Shown here piece after piece: positions 16,096 through 26,858 of a stretch of DNA of 64,000 bases. Under the pieces are notes generated by a model. That model saw only the letters and a list, made by a program, of their open reading frames with translations, ran no database searches and had not been told where the DNA came from. Source of the stretch: Hydrogenophaga sp. IBVHS1. Its GTDB lineage: Bacteria; Pseudomonadota; Gammaproteobacteria; Burkholderiales; Burkholderiaceae_C. A program made the translations under genes and the position numbers. Position 1 is the stretch's first letter. Every line of letters starts with the position of its first letter. Location: assembly GCF_002127265.1 (NCBI RefSeq), contig NZ_NFUU01000003.1:386304-450303 (forward strand). Direction: 5' to 3'.

Positions 16096-16800
16096 TCAAT
16101 CGTCCGCCGCCACCCGCGCAGGCAACAAAGCCGCCAGCGCTGAAAAATCCGAAATCACCCGGTTGGGCCGGCTGTCCTCGATCGGCTGGCCCATGTTGTA
16201 CCCATAGGTCAGCGCCCACACGGCAATGCCAGCGTTGCGCGCGGTGGCCACGTCGATGCTGGAATCGCCGACGAACAGGGCGCGATCTCTCGCCACGCTG
16301 AAACGCATCAGGCAATCGTCCACCGCCGCCGGGTGCGGTTTCTTCACCGCCAGGGTGTCGCCGCTGATCACGCGGTGAAACAGCGGCATGAGCTGGTGGG
16401 CGTCCAGCACGACGCGCGTGTAGCGTTCTTCCTTGTTGGTGACCACCGCGAGCTTCACGCCGGCGGCCCTGAGCGCCTCCAGCATGAGTCGCACACCCGG
16501 GTAGAGCTGGCTGCGCGTGCCGCAGCGCAGCTCGTAATGCAGGCCAAACGCGGCCTCGATGGTCGCAAAGGCTTCGCTGTGGCGCACGGTTTGCGCGTCG
16601 ACGCCATCCACATGGGCCATGGCCTGGATCAGCAGCTCGCGCGTGCCGTGGCCGATCCAGTCGTTGACCTGCTGCTGCGTCACGGGTTCACGGTCAAAGG
16701 CGGCAAGTGTGTCGTTGACGGCGTCCGCGATCTCTGGCGCGGTCTCGATGAGCGTGCCGTCCAGGTCGAAGAGGATCAGGTCGTAGGGATAACCTTTCAT
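16096..16800 (-). CDS. cbbZ: Phosphoglycolate phosphatase
   Basis: A 234-residue HAD-superfamily phosphatase: motif I LILFDLDGTLIET, motif II VVTNKE, motif III Lys in AVKKPHP, motif IV ALFVGDSSIDVATARNAG. It removes phosphate from 2-phosphoglycolate made by the oxygenase reaction of RuBisCO. It begins 2 bp after cbbP in the same direction and is the last gene of the cbb operon, which fixes the CbbZ assignment over a general Gph. Confidence 0.9.
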   Translation of the reverse strand: MKGYPYDLILFDLDGTLIETAPEIADAVNDTLAAFDREPVTQQQVNDWIGHGTRELLIQAMAHVDGVDAQTVRHSEAFATIEAAFGLHYELRCGTRSQLYPGVRLMLEALRAAGVKLAVVTNKEERYTRVVLDAHQLMPLFHRVISGDTLAVKKPHPAAVDDCLMRFSVARDRALFVGDSSIDVATARNAGIAVWALTYGYNMGQPIEDSRPNRVISDFSALAALLPARVAADD

Positions 16801-16801
16801 C

Positions 16802-17677
16802 TCAGGCCACCCGTTTCTGGCGTTCCATCATTCGCCACACGAACGGCGTGAAGATGAGCTGCATGGCCAGCTCCATCTTGCCGCCGGGCACCACGATGGT
16901 GTTGGCGCGCGACATGAAACTGTCGTGCACCATGCTCAGCAGGTACTGGAAGTCAATGCCCTTGGGCTTGGCAAAACGGATCACCACGAAGCTCTCGTCG
17001 GGCGCGGGAATTTCGCGCGCGATGAAGGGGTTGGAGGTGTCCACACAGGGCACGCGCTGAAAGTTCACATGCGTGTGCGCGAACTGCGGGCAGATGTAGT
17101 TCACGTAGTCGGGCATGCGCCGCAGGATGGTGTCGGTCACGGCCTCGGTGCTGTAGCCGCGCTTGGACTTGTCGCGCCAGAGCTTCTGGATCCATTCGAG
17201 GTTGATCACGGGCACCACGCCGATCAGCAGGTCGGGATGCTGGGCGATGTTGACCTCAGGCGTGATCACCGCGCCATGCAGGCCTTCGTAAAACAACAGG
17301 TCGGTGCGCGCGGGAATGTCTTCCCACGGCGTGAAGGTACCAGGCTCCTGCTGGTAGGGCGCGGCTTCCTCGGCGTCGTGCAGGTACTTGCGCGATTTGC
17401 CGGTGCCGTTGCGCCCGTAGTTCGAGAACAGCGCTTCGAGCTCGGCGAACAGGTTGTTCTCTGGGCCGAAGTGGCTGAAGTTGCGGTTGCCCGCACGTTC
17501 GGCCTCGGCCTGGCGCAGTTTCATCTGCTGGCGGTCGTGACGGTGAAAACTGTCGCCCTCGATGATGGCGGCGGTGACGCTCTCGCGCCGGAAGATGTTC
17601 TCGAAGGTGCGGGTCACCGATGTGGTTCCCGCGCCCGACGAGCCGGTGATGGCGATGATGGGGTGGCGCTCAGACAT
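16802..17677 (-). CDS. cbbP: Phosphoribulokinase
   Basis: A 291-residue class I (bacterial) phosphoribulokinase that makes ribulose 1,5-bisphosphate. The P-loop is ITGSSGAGTTSVTRTFE, with the catalytic region IEGDSFHRHDR after it. LLFYEGLHGAV carries the second acidic motif, and NLEWIQKLWRDKSKRG is the substrate and allosteric region. Length is normal. It sits between cbbF and cbbZ with short spacings, as in other proteobacterial cbb operons. Confidence 0.95.
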   Translation of the reverse strand: MSERHPIIAITGSSGAGTTSVTRTFENIFRRESVTAAIIEGDSFHRHDRQQMKLRQAEAERAGNRNFSHFGPENNLFAELEALFSNYGRNGTGKSRKYLHDAEEAAPYQQEPGTFTPWEDIPARTDLLFYEGLHGAVITPEVNIAQHPDLLIGVVPVINLEWIQKLWRDKSKRGYSTEAVTDTILRRMPDYVNYICPQFAHTHVNFQRVPCVDTSNPFIAREIPAPDESFVVIRFAKPKGIDFQYLLSMVHDSFMSRANTIVVPGGKMELAMQLIFTPFVWRMMERQKRVA

Positions 17678-17719
17678 GGGGATGTCCCGTGAAGTTGGAA
17701 AGCGGTTCGGGCAGACACG

Positions 17720-18814
17720 TCAGACGCGGAACAGGCTGCGCTCGTGGAACAGGGGGTTGTCGGGTTCCTTCTGCTGCGGTTCGGCGTGGTAGCGCTCGAT
17801 GCGCTCCACCTCGTTCTTCGAACCAAACACCAGCCCGATGCGCTGGTGCAGCGACTCGGGCTGAACGCCCAGCATGGGCACGCGGCCGGTGCTGGCGCGG
17901 CCACCGGCCTGCTCCATGATGAAACCGATGGGGTTGGCCTCGTAGAGCAGGCGCAGGCGGCCAGGCTTGGCGGCGTCTTTGCTGTCGCGCGGATACAGGA
18001 ACACGCCGCCGCGCATGAGGATGCGGTGCGCCTCGGCCACCATGCTGGCGATCCATCGCATGTTGAAGTCCTTGCCGCGCGGACCGGTCTTGCCTGCAAG
18101 GCACTCGTCCACATAGCGCTTCACCGGTGGTTCCCAGAAGCGGCTGTTGGACGCGTTGATGGCGAACTCCTGCGTGTCGGCCGGCACCGTGAGGTCGGGG
18201 TGCGTGAGCATGAATTCGCCCAGGTTGGGGTCCAGCGTGAAGCCGGCCACCCCGTTGCCTACCGTGATCACGAGCATGGTGGTGGGCCCGTACAGCGCAT
18301 AGCCAGCCGCCACCTGCTGCGTGCCGGGTTGCAGAAAGTCGGCTTCGGTCATGTCGCGGCCATCGGCCACGGGCGCGCGCAGCACCGAGAAGATGCTCCC
18401 CACCGACACGTTCACGTCGATGTTGCTGGAACCGTCGAGCGGGTCGAACACCAGCAGGTACTTGCCGCGCGGAAACTTCGCCGGTATCTGGTAGGGCAGG
18501 TCCATCTCTTCGGAGGCCATGCCACCGAGGTGGCCGCCCCATTCGGTGATGCGCACGAAGTAGTCGTTGCTCAGCACGTCGAGCTTCTTCTGCGTCTCGC
18601 CCTGCACGTTGACCGTGCCACCCTCGCTGCCATCCGGGGCCGCGTGGTTGCCGAGCATGTCGCCGAGCGCGCCGAAGGCCACGGCGCGCGCAATGGCCTT
18701 GCACGCCATGGCCACGTCCAGGATCAGTGCGTTGAAGTCGCCGCTCGCTTCGGGGAAGCGGCGGCGCTGTTCGATCAGGTATTGCGTCAGGGTGCGACGT
18801 CCGGTGAGTGGCAT
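17720..18814 (-). CDS. cbbF: Fructose-1,6-bisphosphatase class I (Calvin cycle)
   Basis: A 364-residue cytoplasmic enzyme. The metal-binding signature [11 protein letters not shown] is intact, with the preceding EEMD segment for metal binding. Substrate residues lie in [13 protein letters not shown] and in [17 protein letters not shown]. It hydrolyses fructose 1,6-bisphosphate, and cbb-encoded forms usually also act on sedoheptulose 1,7-bisphosphate. Position between cbbY and cbbP supports a role in CO2 fixation rather than gluconeogenesis. Confidence 0.95.
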   Translation of the reverse strand: MPLTGRRTLTQYLIEQRRRFPEASGDFNALILDVAMACKAIARAVAFGALGDMLGNHAAPDGSEGGTVNVQGETQKKLDVLSNDYFVRITEWGGHLGGMASEEMDLPYQIPAKFPRGKYLLVFDPLDGSSNIDVNVSVGSIFSVLRAPVADGRDMTEADFLQPGTQQVAAGYALYGPTTMLVITVGNGVAGFTLDPNLGEFMLTHPDLTVPADTQEFAINASNSRFWEPPVKRYVDECLAGKTGPRGKDFNMRWIASMVAEAHRILMRGGVFLYPRDSKDAAKPGRLRLLYEANPIGFIMEQAGGRASTGRVPMLGVQPESLHQRIGLVFGSKNEVERIERYHAEPQQKEPDNPLFHERSLFRV

Positions 18815-18848
18815 GAGGTGCTCCGCGTGCGGGGTGTTGATGGAGGGC

Positions 18849-19616
18849 TCAGGCCGATTCGAACAAGGTGCCGGCGTGCCAGCGGCGCAAGGCCTCCAGC
18901 GTGACCCACGGCTGGTCCATGCCGGCCACGCCGAGCGGCAACCGCAGCGTGGGTTCGCCCAGGTGCGGCAACACCAGCATGGCGGTATCGAAGCGCTGGC
19001 CCACCGTGAACACGGTGGGCGTCACCAGCGTCTGCAGGCCGGCGGCGGTGGCCGCATTCAGTCCGTTTTCGGAGTCCTCAAACGCCAGGCAGGCCTGCGC
19101 GGGCAGGCACAGCTCGGCCAGCACCTGCTGGTACACCAGGGGGTCGGGCTTCTTGCGGACCGCCGTGGAGGCGTCGCCCATGGCGGCGAAATGGCGTCGC
19201 CACTCGGCACCGAGCGGGGTGCGCAACAGGGCGTCGACGTTGATCGGGGTGGTGGTGGTGGCGATGGCCAGGCGCGTGCCGGCGGCCAGCGCTTCGAGCA
19301 TCACCCGCATCACACCGGGGCGCAAAGGCAACTGACCGCCGCTCACGCGGCTTTCGTAGATGCGCGTCTTGAGGCTGTGGATGCGGTCGATGCGGGCTCG
19401 CAGGGCCGGGCCACGCGGGGCATCGGGATCCACCAGGCGCCAGTGGTGCGCAATGCGTTCCTTGCCGCCCGAGACCCGCAGCAGGCGGGTGTAGGTGTCG
19501 TCGTCCCAGTGCCAGTTCAGTCCCTCTTCTGAAAAGGCTTCGTTGAAGGCCGCCTGGTGTGCGGCCTCGGTGTCGGCCAGCACGCCGTCCACGTCGAAGA
19601 TGAGGGCCTCAAGCAT
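18849..19616 (-). CDS. cbbY: CbbY-type HAD phosphatase
   Basis: A 255-residue HAD enzyme starting at 19616 ([20 protein letters not shown]); a long upstream extension overlapping cbbX is not used. Motif I is [10 protein letters not shown], motif II ATTTTP, the motif III Lys lies in VRKKPDP, and motif IV is [18 protein letters not shown]. CbbY dephosphorylates xylulose 1,5-bisphosphate, a RuBisCO inhibitor formed by misfire. Its start overlaps the end of cbbX by 8 bp, linking repair and activation functions. Confidence 0.9.
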   Translation of the reverse strand: MLEALIFDVDGVLADTEAAHQAAFNEAFSEEGLNWHWDDDTYTRLLRVSGGKERIAHHWRLVDPDAPRGPALRARIDRIHSLKTRIYESRVSGGQLPLRPGVMRVMLEALAAGTRLAIATTTTPINVDALLRTPLGAEWRRHFAAMGDASTAVRKKPDPLVYQQVLAELCLPAQACLAFEDSENGLNAATAAGLQTLVTPTVFTVGQRFDTAMLVLPHLGEPTLRLPLGVAGMDQPWVTLEALRRWHAGTLFESA

Positions 19617-20574
19617 GGCCTGGCACCTCGCCAGCAAACAGGCGGCTGCCCAGAATGTCGGGCGCCTGCAGGGTGGTGAGTTCTTCGGCGGTCCATTCGC
19701 GATCGGGTTGCGAAAACAACCGGCTGGCCTGGCGCAGGCGGGCGCGGTCCAGCGCATTGCGCACGCTGCGCGCGTTGGCGAAATGCGGTTGCGCCAGCCG
19801 GAGGCCCAGGTAGCGCTCGAACGCCTCGGCGGCGGCGTCGCTGAAGCGGTGATTCTGTTCGGCGAGCATCTGGCGGGAGATCTGCATCAGCTCGTCGGCC
19901 GAGTAGTCCGGGAACTCCAGGTGGTGCGCAATGCGGGAGCGCATGCCGGGGTTGGACTGGAAGAACGTGTCCATGCGATCGGCGTAACCCGCCAGGATCA
20001 CCACCAGATCGTCCCGGTGGTTCTCCATCATCTGCAGCAGGATCTCGATCGCTTCCTGCCCATAGTCGCGCTCGTTCTCGGGCCGGTAGAGGTAGTAGGC
20101 CTCGTCGATGAACAGCACGCCGCCCATGGCTTTCTTCAGCACCTCACGGGTTTTGGGCGCGGTGTGGCCGATGTACTGGCCCACCAGGTCGTCGCGCGTC
20201 ACGGCCACCAGGTGGCCCTTGCGCACGTAACCCAGGCGATGCAGGATCTGCGCCATGCGCAACGCCACCGTGGTCTTGCCGGTGCCGGGGTTGCCGGAGA
20301 AACACATGTGCAGGCTGGGCGCCTGCGAAGCCAGGCCCAACCCGGTGCGCAGCTTGTCGATGACCAGCAGCGCCGCAATGTCTCGCACACGCGCCTTCAC
20401 GGGTGCGAGGCCCACCAGTTGATCGTCGAGCTCCTGCAGCACCGCCTGCACCTGCGTCTGCGCCAGCACCGCGCCCACCGAACGCGGCGCGTTCAAAGGG
20501 GGCGCCTGTTCAGGGGGCGCCGAAGCCGCCGGTGCTTCAACCGGTGGCGTGCTGCCGGGGATGACGTAGGACAT
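19609..20574 (-). CDS. cbbX: Red-type RuBisCO activase CbbX (AAA+ ATPase)
   Basis: A 321-residue AAA+ protein. It has Walker [10 protein letters not shown] at about residues 94-102, pore-loop segment [11 protein letters not shown], Walker [15 protein letters not shown], and a sensor arginine region [14 protein letters not shown]. The first 30 residues are a Pro/Ala-rich tail. CbbX forms a ring that threads the C-terminus of red-type RbcL to release trapped sugar phosphates. It lies directly after cbbS, as expected for form I red-type operons. Confidence 0.95.
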   Translation of the reverse strand: MSYVIPGSTPPVEAPAASAPPEQAPPLNAPRSVGAVLAQTQVQAVLQELDDQLVGLAPVKARVRDIAALLVIDKLRTGLGLASQAPSLHMCFSGNPGTGKTTVALRMAQILHRLGYVRKGHLVAVTRDDLVGQYIGHTAPKTREVLKKAMGGVLFIDEAYYLYRPENERDYGQEAIEILLQMMENHRDDLVVILAGYADRMDTFFQSNPGMRSRIAHHLEFPDYSADELMQISRQMLAEQNHRFSDAAAEAFERYLGLRLAQPHFANARSVRNALDRARLRQASRLFSQPDREWTAEELTTLQAPDILGSRLFAGEVPGHA

Positions 20575-20588
20575 GGCGGCGTGATCGA

Positions 20589-21035
20589 TCAGGCGGGATC
20601 GCGGTAGCGTTCACCTTCGGGCTGGATGGCGCCGTAGCCGCGCGTGGTGTAGCGCAGGCTGCGGCCGTTCACTTCCTGGCGCTCCAGCATGAAGCCGGGC
20701 TCGGTGGGCGGGCGGTTGACGATGAAGCTCATCACGATGGTCTCGACGTTGCGCGTCGAGTCGAACGCCATCATGCGGATGTAGTGGCGCGGGAAGGCTT
20801 TGCGGCAGGCCTTCAGTTCCTGCATCACGCCGGCGGCGTCGTGCAGGTCGAACATGGGGTTGCCGTACATGCTCCAGTAGGTGTTGCGTGGGTGCGGGTC
20901 GTCGGTGTACTCCACGCTCCACGCGTAGCCGCGCTTCAGGCCGTACTCGATCTGGGCGGTAATCTCGGCGTCGGTGAGGTCGGGCAGAAAGCTGAACTGG
21001 CCCTGGGTGACGCGGCCGGTGGGATTGGTCATCAT
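20589..21035 (-). CDS. cbbS: RuBisCO small subunit, red type
   Basis: A 148-residue protein with [15 protein letters not shown] at the N-terminus, [19 protein letters not shown] in the middle, and an extended C-terminus ([17 protein letters not shown]) that forms the beta-hairpin/barrel seen in red-type small subunits. It caps the L8 core to make L8S8 enzyme. It starts 19 bp after cbbL. Confidence 0.95.
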   Translation of the reverse strand: MMTNPTGRVTQGQFSFLPDLTDAEITAQIEYGLKRGYAWSVEYTDDPHPRNTYWSMYGNPMFDLHDAAGVMQELKACRKAFPRHYIRMMAFDSTRNVETIVMSFIVNRPPTEPGFMLERQEVNGRSLRYTTRGYGAIQPEGERYRDPA

Positions 21036-21054
21036 GGTGTGGGTCCTCGGTGTT

Positions 21055-22589
<1,535 letters not shown>

Positions 22590-22629
22590 AAATTCACGAT
22601 TCCTTGAACTTCACTTAAGGGATTGCTGA

Positions 22630-23574
22630 ATGAAAAACGCCACCTTTCGCCAGTTGCGTGTGTTCAGCGAGGTGGCGCGACACCTCAGCTTCGCGCGCGC
22701 GGCCCAAGTTCTGCACCTCACGCCGCCCGCAGTGACCATGCAGGTGAAGGAGCTGGAGGGGCACGTGGGCATGCCGCTGTTCGAGCGCACCGGCCGCAAG
22801 GTGGCGCTCACCACGGTGGGCGAGTACATGCTGGTCTATGCACGAAAGATGCTGGCCACGCTCAAGGACGCCGAGGACGCCGCAGCGCGGCTGCAGAAGC
22901 TGGAAACCGGCATGCTGGTGATCGGCATGGTGAGCACCGCCAAGTACTTTCTGCCGCACCTGCTGGCGGAGTTCCGCCGCGAGCACGGCAGCATCGACAT
23001 CCGCCTGGCGGTGAGCAACCGCGAGCAGCTGGTGAAGATGCTGCACGCCAATGAGGTCGACATCGCCATCATGGGCCGCCCGCCCAGGGAGCTGGCCACC
23101 CGCGCCGAGCCATTTGCCGCGCATCCGCATGTGTTTGTGGCGTCGGTGGGCCACCCGCTGGCGCGCGCTGGCCACGTGCCCGCAGCGGTGCTGCGCGAGT
23201 ACGACTTCATCGTGCGCGAGCCAGGCTCGGGCACGCGCGCGGCCATGGAGAAGTTCCTCACCAGCCAGCAGGTCGAGCTGCGCGTGATCATGGAAATGGC
23301 CAGCAACGAAACCATCAAGCAGGCGGTGATGGCGGACATGGGGTTGAGCTTTCTCTCGCTGCACACCATCGGGCTGGAGTTGAGCAACCGGCTGATCGAG
23401 GTGCTCGATGTGGAAGGCGCGCCGGTGGTGCGCGGCTGGAACGTGGTGCACACCCTGTCCAAGCTGCTGTCGCCGGCGGCGGAGGCCTTTCGCTACTTTG
23501 TGCTGGAGCGCGGGGAAAGTTACCTGGCCGAGAACTTTCCTGCGCATTTCATGGCAACAGAAAACCGGGCCTGA
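22630..23574 (+). CDS. cbbR: LysR-family regulator of CO2 fixation
   Basis: A 314-residue regulator. The N-terminal helix-turn-helix is clear (FRQLRVFSEVARHLSFARAA, then LTPPAVTMQVKELE). The effector domain has the usual two-lobe pattern (GMLVIGMVSTAKYFLP, DIAIMGRPP). Divergent placement next to cbbL with a shared operator region is the standard arrangement for CbbR, which responds to Calvin-cycle intermediates or NADPH in related bacteria. Confidence 0.95.
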   Translation: MKNATFRQLRVFSEVARHLSFARAAQVLHLTPPAVTMQVKELEGHVGMPLFERTGRKVALTTVGEYMLVYARKMLATLKDAEDAAARLQKLETGMLVIGMVSTAKYFLPHLLAEFRREHGSIDIRLAVSNREQLVKMLHANEVDIAIMGRPPRELATRAEPFAAHPHVFVASVGHPLARAGHVPAAVLREYDFIVREPGSGTRAAMEKFLTSQQVELRVIMEMASNETIKQAVMADMGLSFLSLHTIGLELSNRLIEVLDVEGAPVVRGWNVVHTLSKLLSPAAEAFRYFVLERGESYLAENFPAHFMATENRA

Positions 23575-23654
23575 GCACGGGCCGACCAGCGGCTGTCGGT
23601 ATCCTCGCGACGGGTGCGTCCTTGAGAAAAGGGCCTCCTCGCTGCGCCCACGCC

Positions 23655-24911
23655 ATGAACCACACCGCCTGGATCACCGACCACCTGAAGAACGCCCGCG
23701 CTCAGGCGCTGGCGGCGTTGCTGCGGTACTTTCGCGATCTCGACACCGCTGAGGATGCATTGCAGGAAGCCTGCGTGCGGGCGATTCGCGCCTGGTCGGC
23801 GAACGGTATGCCGAGCGATCCGGTGGCCTGGCTGGTGCTGGTGGGGCGCAACGCGGGCATCGACGAGCTTCGACGCCGCGCGCCAATGGACGCGCTGCCC
23901 GCGGAGCACCTCATCTCCGACACCGAAGACGCCGACCCGGAGCTCGTCGACCGGCTCGAACGTTCACGCTACCGCGACGATGTGTTGCGGCTGCTGTTCG
24001 TCTGTTGCCACCCCGCGCTGTCGGTGGCGCAGCAGATTGCGCTGGCCTTGCGAGTGGTCTCGGGGCTCTCGCTCGCAGAACTGGCCAGCGCGTTCCTCGT
24101 CACCGAAGACGCCATGGAGCAACGCCTCACGCGCGCCAAACGCCGCATCGGCGAACTGCGCGTTCCCTTCGAAGCACCGGGTCGCATCGAGACCACACGC
24201 CGCCTGGGCGCCGTTCTGTCGGTGCTTTATCTGATGTTCAACGAAGGCTATTCGGCCAGTGGCGGTGAACAGCACCTGCGCACGCCGCTGTGCGAGGAAG
24301 CGATTCGCCTGGCGCGCCTGCTGCACCAGCTCTTCGATGACGATCCCGAGGTCGGCGGACTTGTGGCGCTGATGCTGCTGCAGCACGCCCGGGCGCAGGC
24401 GAGGCTGGACGCGGCGGGCGAGATCGTGCTGCTCGAAGACCAGGACCGGTCGCGCTGGAACAGCTCGCTGATCGACCTGGGCCTGGCGTATCTGCACGAC
24501 GCACTGGCGCGACAGGCTCCAGGGGCCTACCAGTTGCAGGCGGCCATCGCGGCCACGCATGCGCGTGCGGGGCGCGCAGCAGACACCGACTGGGCGGAGA
24601 TCGACCGCCTCTATGCGGCGCTGGAAGCCCTGCAACCCTCGCCCGTGGTCACGCTGAACCGCGCAGTGGCGGTGTCGAAGCTGAGAGGACCGGCGGCGGC
24701 ACTGCGCCTGGTCGATCCGCTGGCAGCGAGCCTGGCCGGCTACCTTCATTTCCACGGCTTGCGTGGTGCGTTGCTGTTCGAGCTGGGCTGCCACGAGGAG
24801 GCCCGGGCCGCGCTCCAGTGCGCTCTGGCGCTGGCGCGAACCCCGGCCGAGAGCCGGCATATCCACGCCCGCCTGCGTGACTTACCCGAGCCGGGCACGA
24901 ATTCCCGTTGA
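23655..24911 (+). CDS. ECF sigma factor, ECF42-like, with C-terminal TPR-like extension
   Basis: A 418-residue protein; the start at 23655 (MNHTAWITDHLK) is preferred over an upstream extension. Sigma region 2 lies in the first 85 residues (LLRYFRDLDTAEDALQEACV). Region 4 lies near 120-170 (LALRVVSGLSLAELASAF, then VTEDAMEQRLTRAKRRI). More than 200 additional helical residues follow, with FNEGYSASGG and NRAVAVSKLRGPAAAL repeats. Such a long C-terminal extension plus a downstream DGPF (YCII) gene is the hallmark of group ECF42. No anti-sigma gene is present, and the extension is thought to control activity in the family. Confidence 0.85.
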   Translation: MNHTAWITDHLKNARAQALAALLRYFRDLDTAEDALQEACVRAIRAWSANGMPSDPVAWLVLVGRNAGIDELRRRAPMDALPAEHLISDTEDADPELVDRLERSRYRDDVLRLLFVCCHPALSVAQQIALALRVVSGLSLAELASAFLVTEDAMEQRLTRAKRRIGELRVPFEAPGRIETTRRLGAVLSVLYLMFNEGYSASGGEQHLRTPLCEEAIRLARLLHQLFDDDPEVGGLVALMLLQHARAQARLDAAGEIVLLEDQDRSRWNSSLIDLGLAYLHDALARQAPGAYQLQAAIAATHARAGRAADTDWAEIDRLYAALEALQPSPVVTLNRAVAVSKLRGPAAALRLVDPLAASLAGYLHFHGLRGALLFELGCHEEARAALQCALALARTPAESRHIHARLRDLPEPGTNSR

Positions 24912-24928
24912 GAAAAAAAGGAACCGCG

Positions 24929-25294
24929 ATGCTGTATTCGATCCTGATCTATGGCTCAGAGGCCGCCGTGGCGGCCTGGTCGGAACGGGAGGAGGCGGAA
25001 GTCATGGGTCGGCATGCCGATCTGCGCCGTGAGCTTCTTGCCCGACGCCAGCTCGGCCCGGTCATGCGGCTGGCGCCAGCTGAAGCCAACCCCGGCGGCC
25101 AGCTCACCACCGATGGCCCGTTCGCCGAAACCAAGGAGCAGCTCCTGGGCATCTACGTCGTCGACTGTGCGACTGAGGTCGAGGCCCGAGAGGCTGCACG
25201 GCGCCTCTCGTTCAAGACGGCGGTGTTCGTCATCCGCCCGATCGTGGCCTTTGCACCCGGCGTCCTGCCGGTGCAAGGCATGGAGCCGGACTGA
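24929..25294 (+). CDS. YCII-related DGPF-domain protein
   Basis: A 121-residue protein. The start at 24929 follows an AAAAGGAA site and lies 17 bp after the sigma factor gene. The family motif TTDGPFAETKEQLLGIYVVD is intact, preceded by LAPAEANPGG. Small ferredoxin-like alpha/beta fold, no export signal. DGPF proteins are the standard genomic partner and likely target of ECF42 sigma factors. The biochemical role is unknown. Confidence 0.85.
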   Translation: MLYSILIYGSEAAVAAWSEREEAEVMGRHADLRRELLARRQLGPVMRLAPAEANPGGQLTTDGPFAETKEQLLGIYVVDCATEVEAREAARRLSFKTAVFVIRPIVAFAPGVLPVQGMEPD

Positions 25295-25390
25295 ATCCGC
25301 GCAGGACTGTCGGAAACACGCCGACCCAAACGTCCTTGGCAAGCGACCTGCGGCATACCGCCCGCTGGCGCTCACGACAAGGAGTTCATC

Positions 25391-26185
25391 ATGGTTCTGG
25401 AAGGACGCACGGCCATCGTCTACGGCGCGGGTGGCGCCGTGGGTGGCGCAGCCGCACGCGCGCTGGCAGGCGCTGGTGCGCAAGTGTTTCTCGTCGGGCG
25501 ATCATCGCCCGGCCTGGAGGCGGTGGCCCACGACATTGCAGCACGCGGCGGACAGGCCCATGTGGCCACGCTGGACGCGCTGGACACAGCCGCCGTCGAA
25601 CAGCACGCGGCTGAAGTGGCGGCTCGCGGGCCCGGCCTTCACATCGCCTTCAACGCCATCGGGGTGGCGCACGTGCAGGGCGTTGCACTGGAGGGCCTGT
25701 CCATGGAGGCGTTCGCGCTTCCGGTGGACACCTACATCCGCAGCAGCTTCACCATTGCCAAGGCAGTTGCACCGCACATGGTGCGCCAGCGCCGCGGCGT
25801 GGTGATCTCGCTCACCACGCCGGCTTCCCGCATGGTCGGGCCGGGGTTCCTGGGGCACAGCGTGGCTTGTGCCGGCGTCGAGGCCTTTTCACGGCACCTG
25901 GCGGGCGAGTTGGGCGAGCAGGGCGTGCGCAGCGTCTGCATCCGTTCGCATGCCATTCCCGAGACACTGCCGCTCGGCTCACACGCAGGCCCGGTGTTCG
26001 CCATCGAGGCGCAACGCCAGGGGGTCACGGTGGACCAGATGCTCGAAGGCGCAGCGACCGGCACGGTGCTCAAACGCCTGCCCAGGCTGAAAGACCTCGC
26101 GGCCACCCTCGTCTTCCTGGCGTCTGATGGCGCAGCAGCGATCTCGGGCGTGGTGGTGAACATGAGCGGGCTGGTTCTGGACTGA
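25391..26185 (+). CDS. Short-chain dehydrogenase/reductase family protein with non-canonical active site
   Basis: A 264-residue SDR fold. The cofactor-binding motif is VYGAGGAVGGAAARAL (residues 10-25) and the structural motif is FNAIGVAHVQG. At the catalytic position, where YxxxK is expected, the sequence is HSVAC (His156, Cys160). Both catalytic Tyr and Lys are therefore replaced. The rest of the fold is normal (a Ser/Thr-rich ISLTTPAS strand and VRSVCIRSHAIPET). It may bind nucleotide without normal reductase chemistry or use a different mechanism. It stands 96 bp downstream of the DGPF gene, so it may belong to the same sigma-factor regulon. Confidence 0.75.
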   Translation: MVLEGRTAIVYGAGGAVGGAAARALAGAGAQVFLVGRSSPGLEAVAHDIAARGGQAHVATLDALDTAAVEQHAAEVAARGPGLHIAFNAIGVAHVQGVALEGLSMEAFALPVDTYIRSSFTIAKAVAPHMVRQRRGVVISLTTPASRMVGPGFLGHSVACAGVEAFSRHLAGELGEQGVRSVCIRSHAIPETLPLGSHAGPVFAIEAQRQGVTVDQMLEGAATGTVLKRLPRLKDLAATLVFLASDGAAAISGVVVNMSGLVLD

Positions 26186-26216
26186 GCCACGGCGAGTAGC
26201 CCCATGCAGATGATGG

Positions 26217-26230
26217 TCATCATATGATGA
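26217..26230. promoter_or_regulatory. TetR operator candidate
   Basis: The perfect 14-bp palindrome TCATCATATGATGA lies 28 bp before the tetR start, overlapping the likely promoter. TetR-family genes commonly autoregulate through such sites. Confidence 0.55.
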
Positions 26231-26257
26231 TCGTCATATCGTGACTACAATGCCGCC

Positions 26258-26845
26258 ATGGAAATCGCACCCAACCGCAAGGCACTGACCCACGAGCGCA
26301 TCCTGGACACGGCGGCCCGCGTGATCCGGCGCGCCGGTTTCCACGGGGTGGGCGTGGCAGACATCATGAAAGAGGCGGGCCTCACGCACGGCGGCTTCTA
26401 CGCCCACTTTGCTTCGCGCGACGCGTTGCTGGCCGAGGCGCTGGCGCATGCCGGCCGCCAGAGTGCCGAGCGCATCGCCAAGGGCAAGGCCACGCGCGAA
26501 GCGCGGGGTGCCAGCCCGTTTCGCGCGCTGGTGGAGGGCTACCTCTCCGAGCGGCACCTCAGTGGCACCGAAAACGGTTGTGCGGTGGCCGCGCTCGCTT
26601 CGGAGATGCCGCGCCAGTCGCCCGATGTGCGCGCCGCCGCGGCGCAGCGCGTGCGCGGTCTCATCGAGCTGGTTAAAGCGTCGCTCCCCACCGGGGTGGA
26701 GGTGGCCCAGGCCCCAGCCATCGCGAGCCAGATGGTGGGCGCGCTGCAGCTCGCAAGAGCCCTGGGCGACAACGCCGAGGGCAAGGCGCTGCTGGCGGCC
26801 AACCGCAGCGCACTGCTGGCGCTTTTCGACGCGCATTCCAGCTGA
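26258..26845 (+). CDS. TetR/AcrR-family regulator
   Basis: A 195-residue protein. The N-terminal DNA-binding domain is ERILDTAARVIRRAGFHGVG followed by VADIMKEAGLTHGGFYAHFA, a textbook TetR helix-turn-helix. The C-terminal helical ligand domain has AVAALASEMPRQSPDVRAA. It begins a probable operon with the MATE exporter 14 bp downstream, so it probably controls that efflux pump through the palindrome at 26217. Confidence 0.85.
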   Translation: MEIAPNRKALTHERILDTAARVIRRAGFHGVGVADIMKEAGLTHGGFYAHFASRDALLAEALAHAGRQSAERIAKGKATREARGASPFRALVEGYLSERHLSGTENGCAVAALASEMPRQSPDVRAAAAQRVRGLIELVKASLPTGVEVAQAPAIASQMVGALQLARALGDNAEGKALLAANRSALLALFDAHSS

Positions 26846-26858
26846 AGAACGCACGCGC

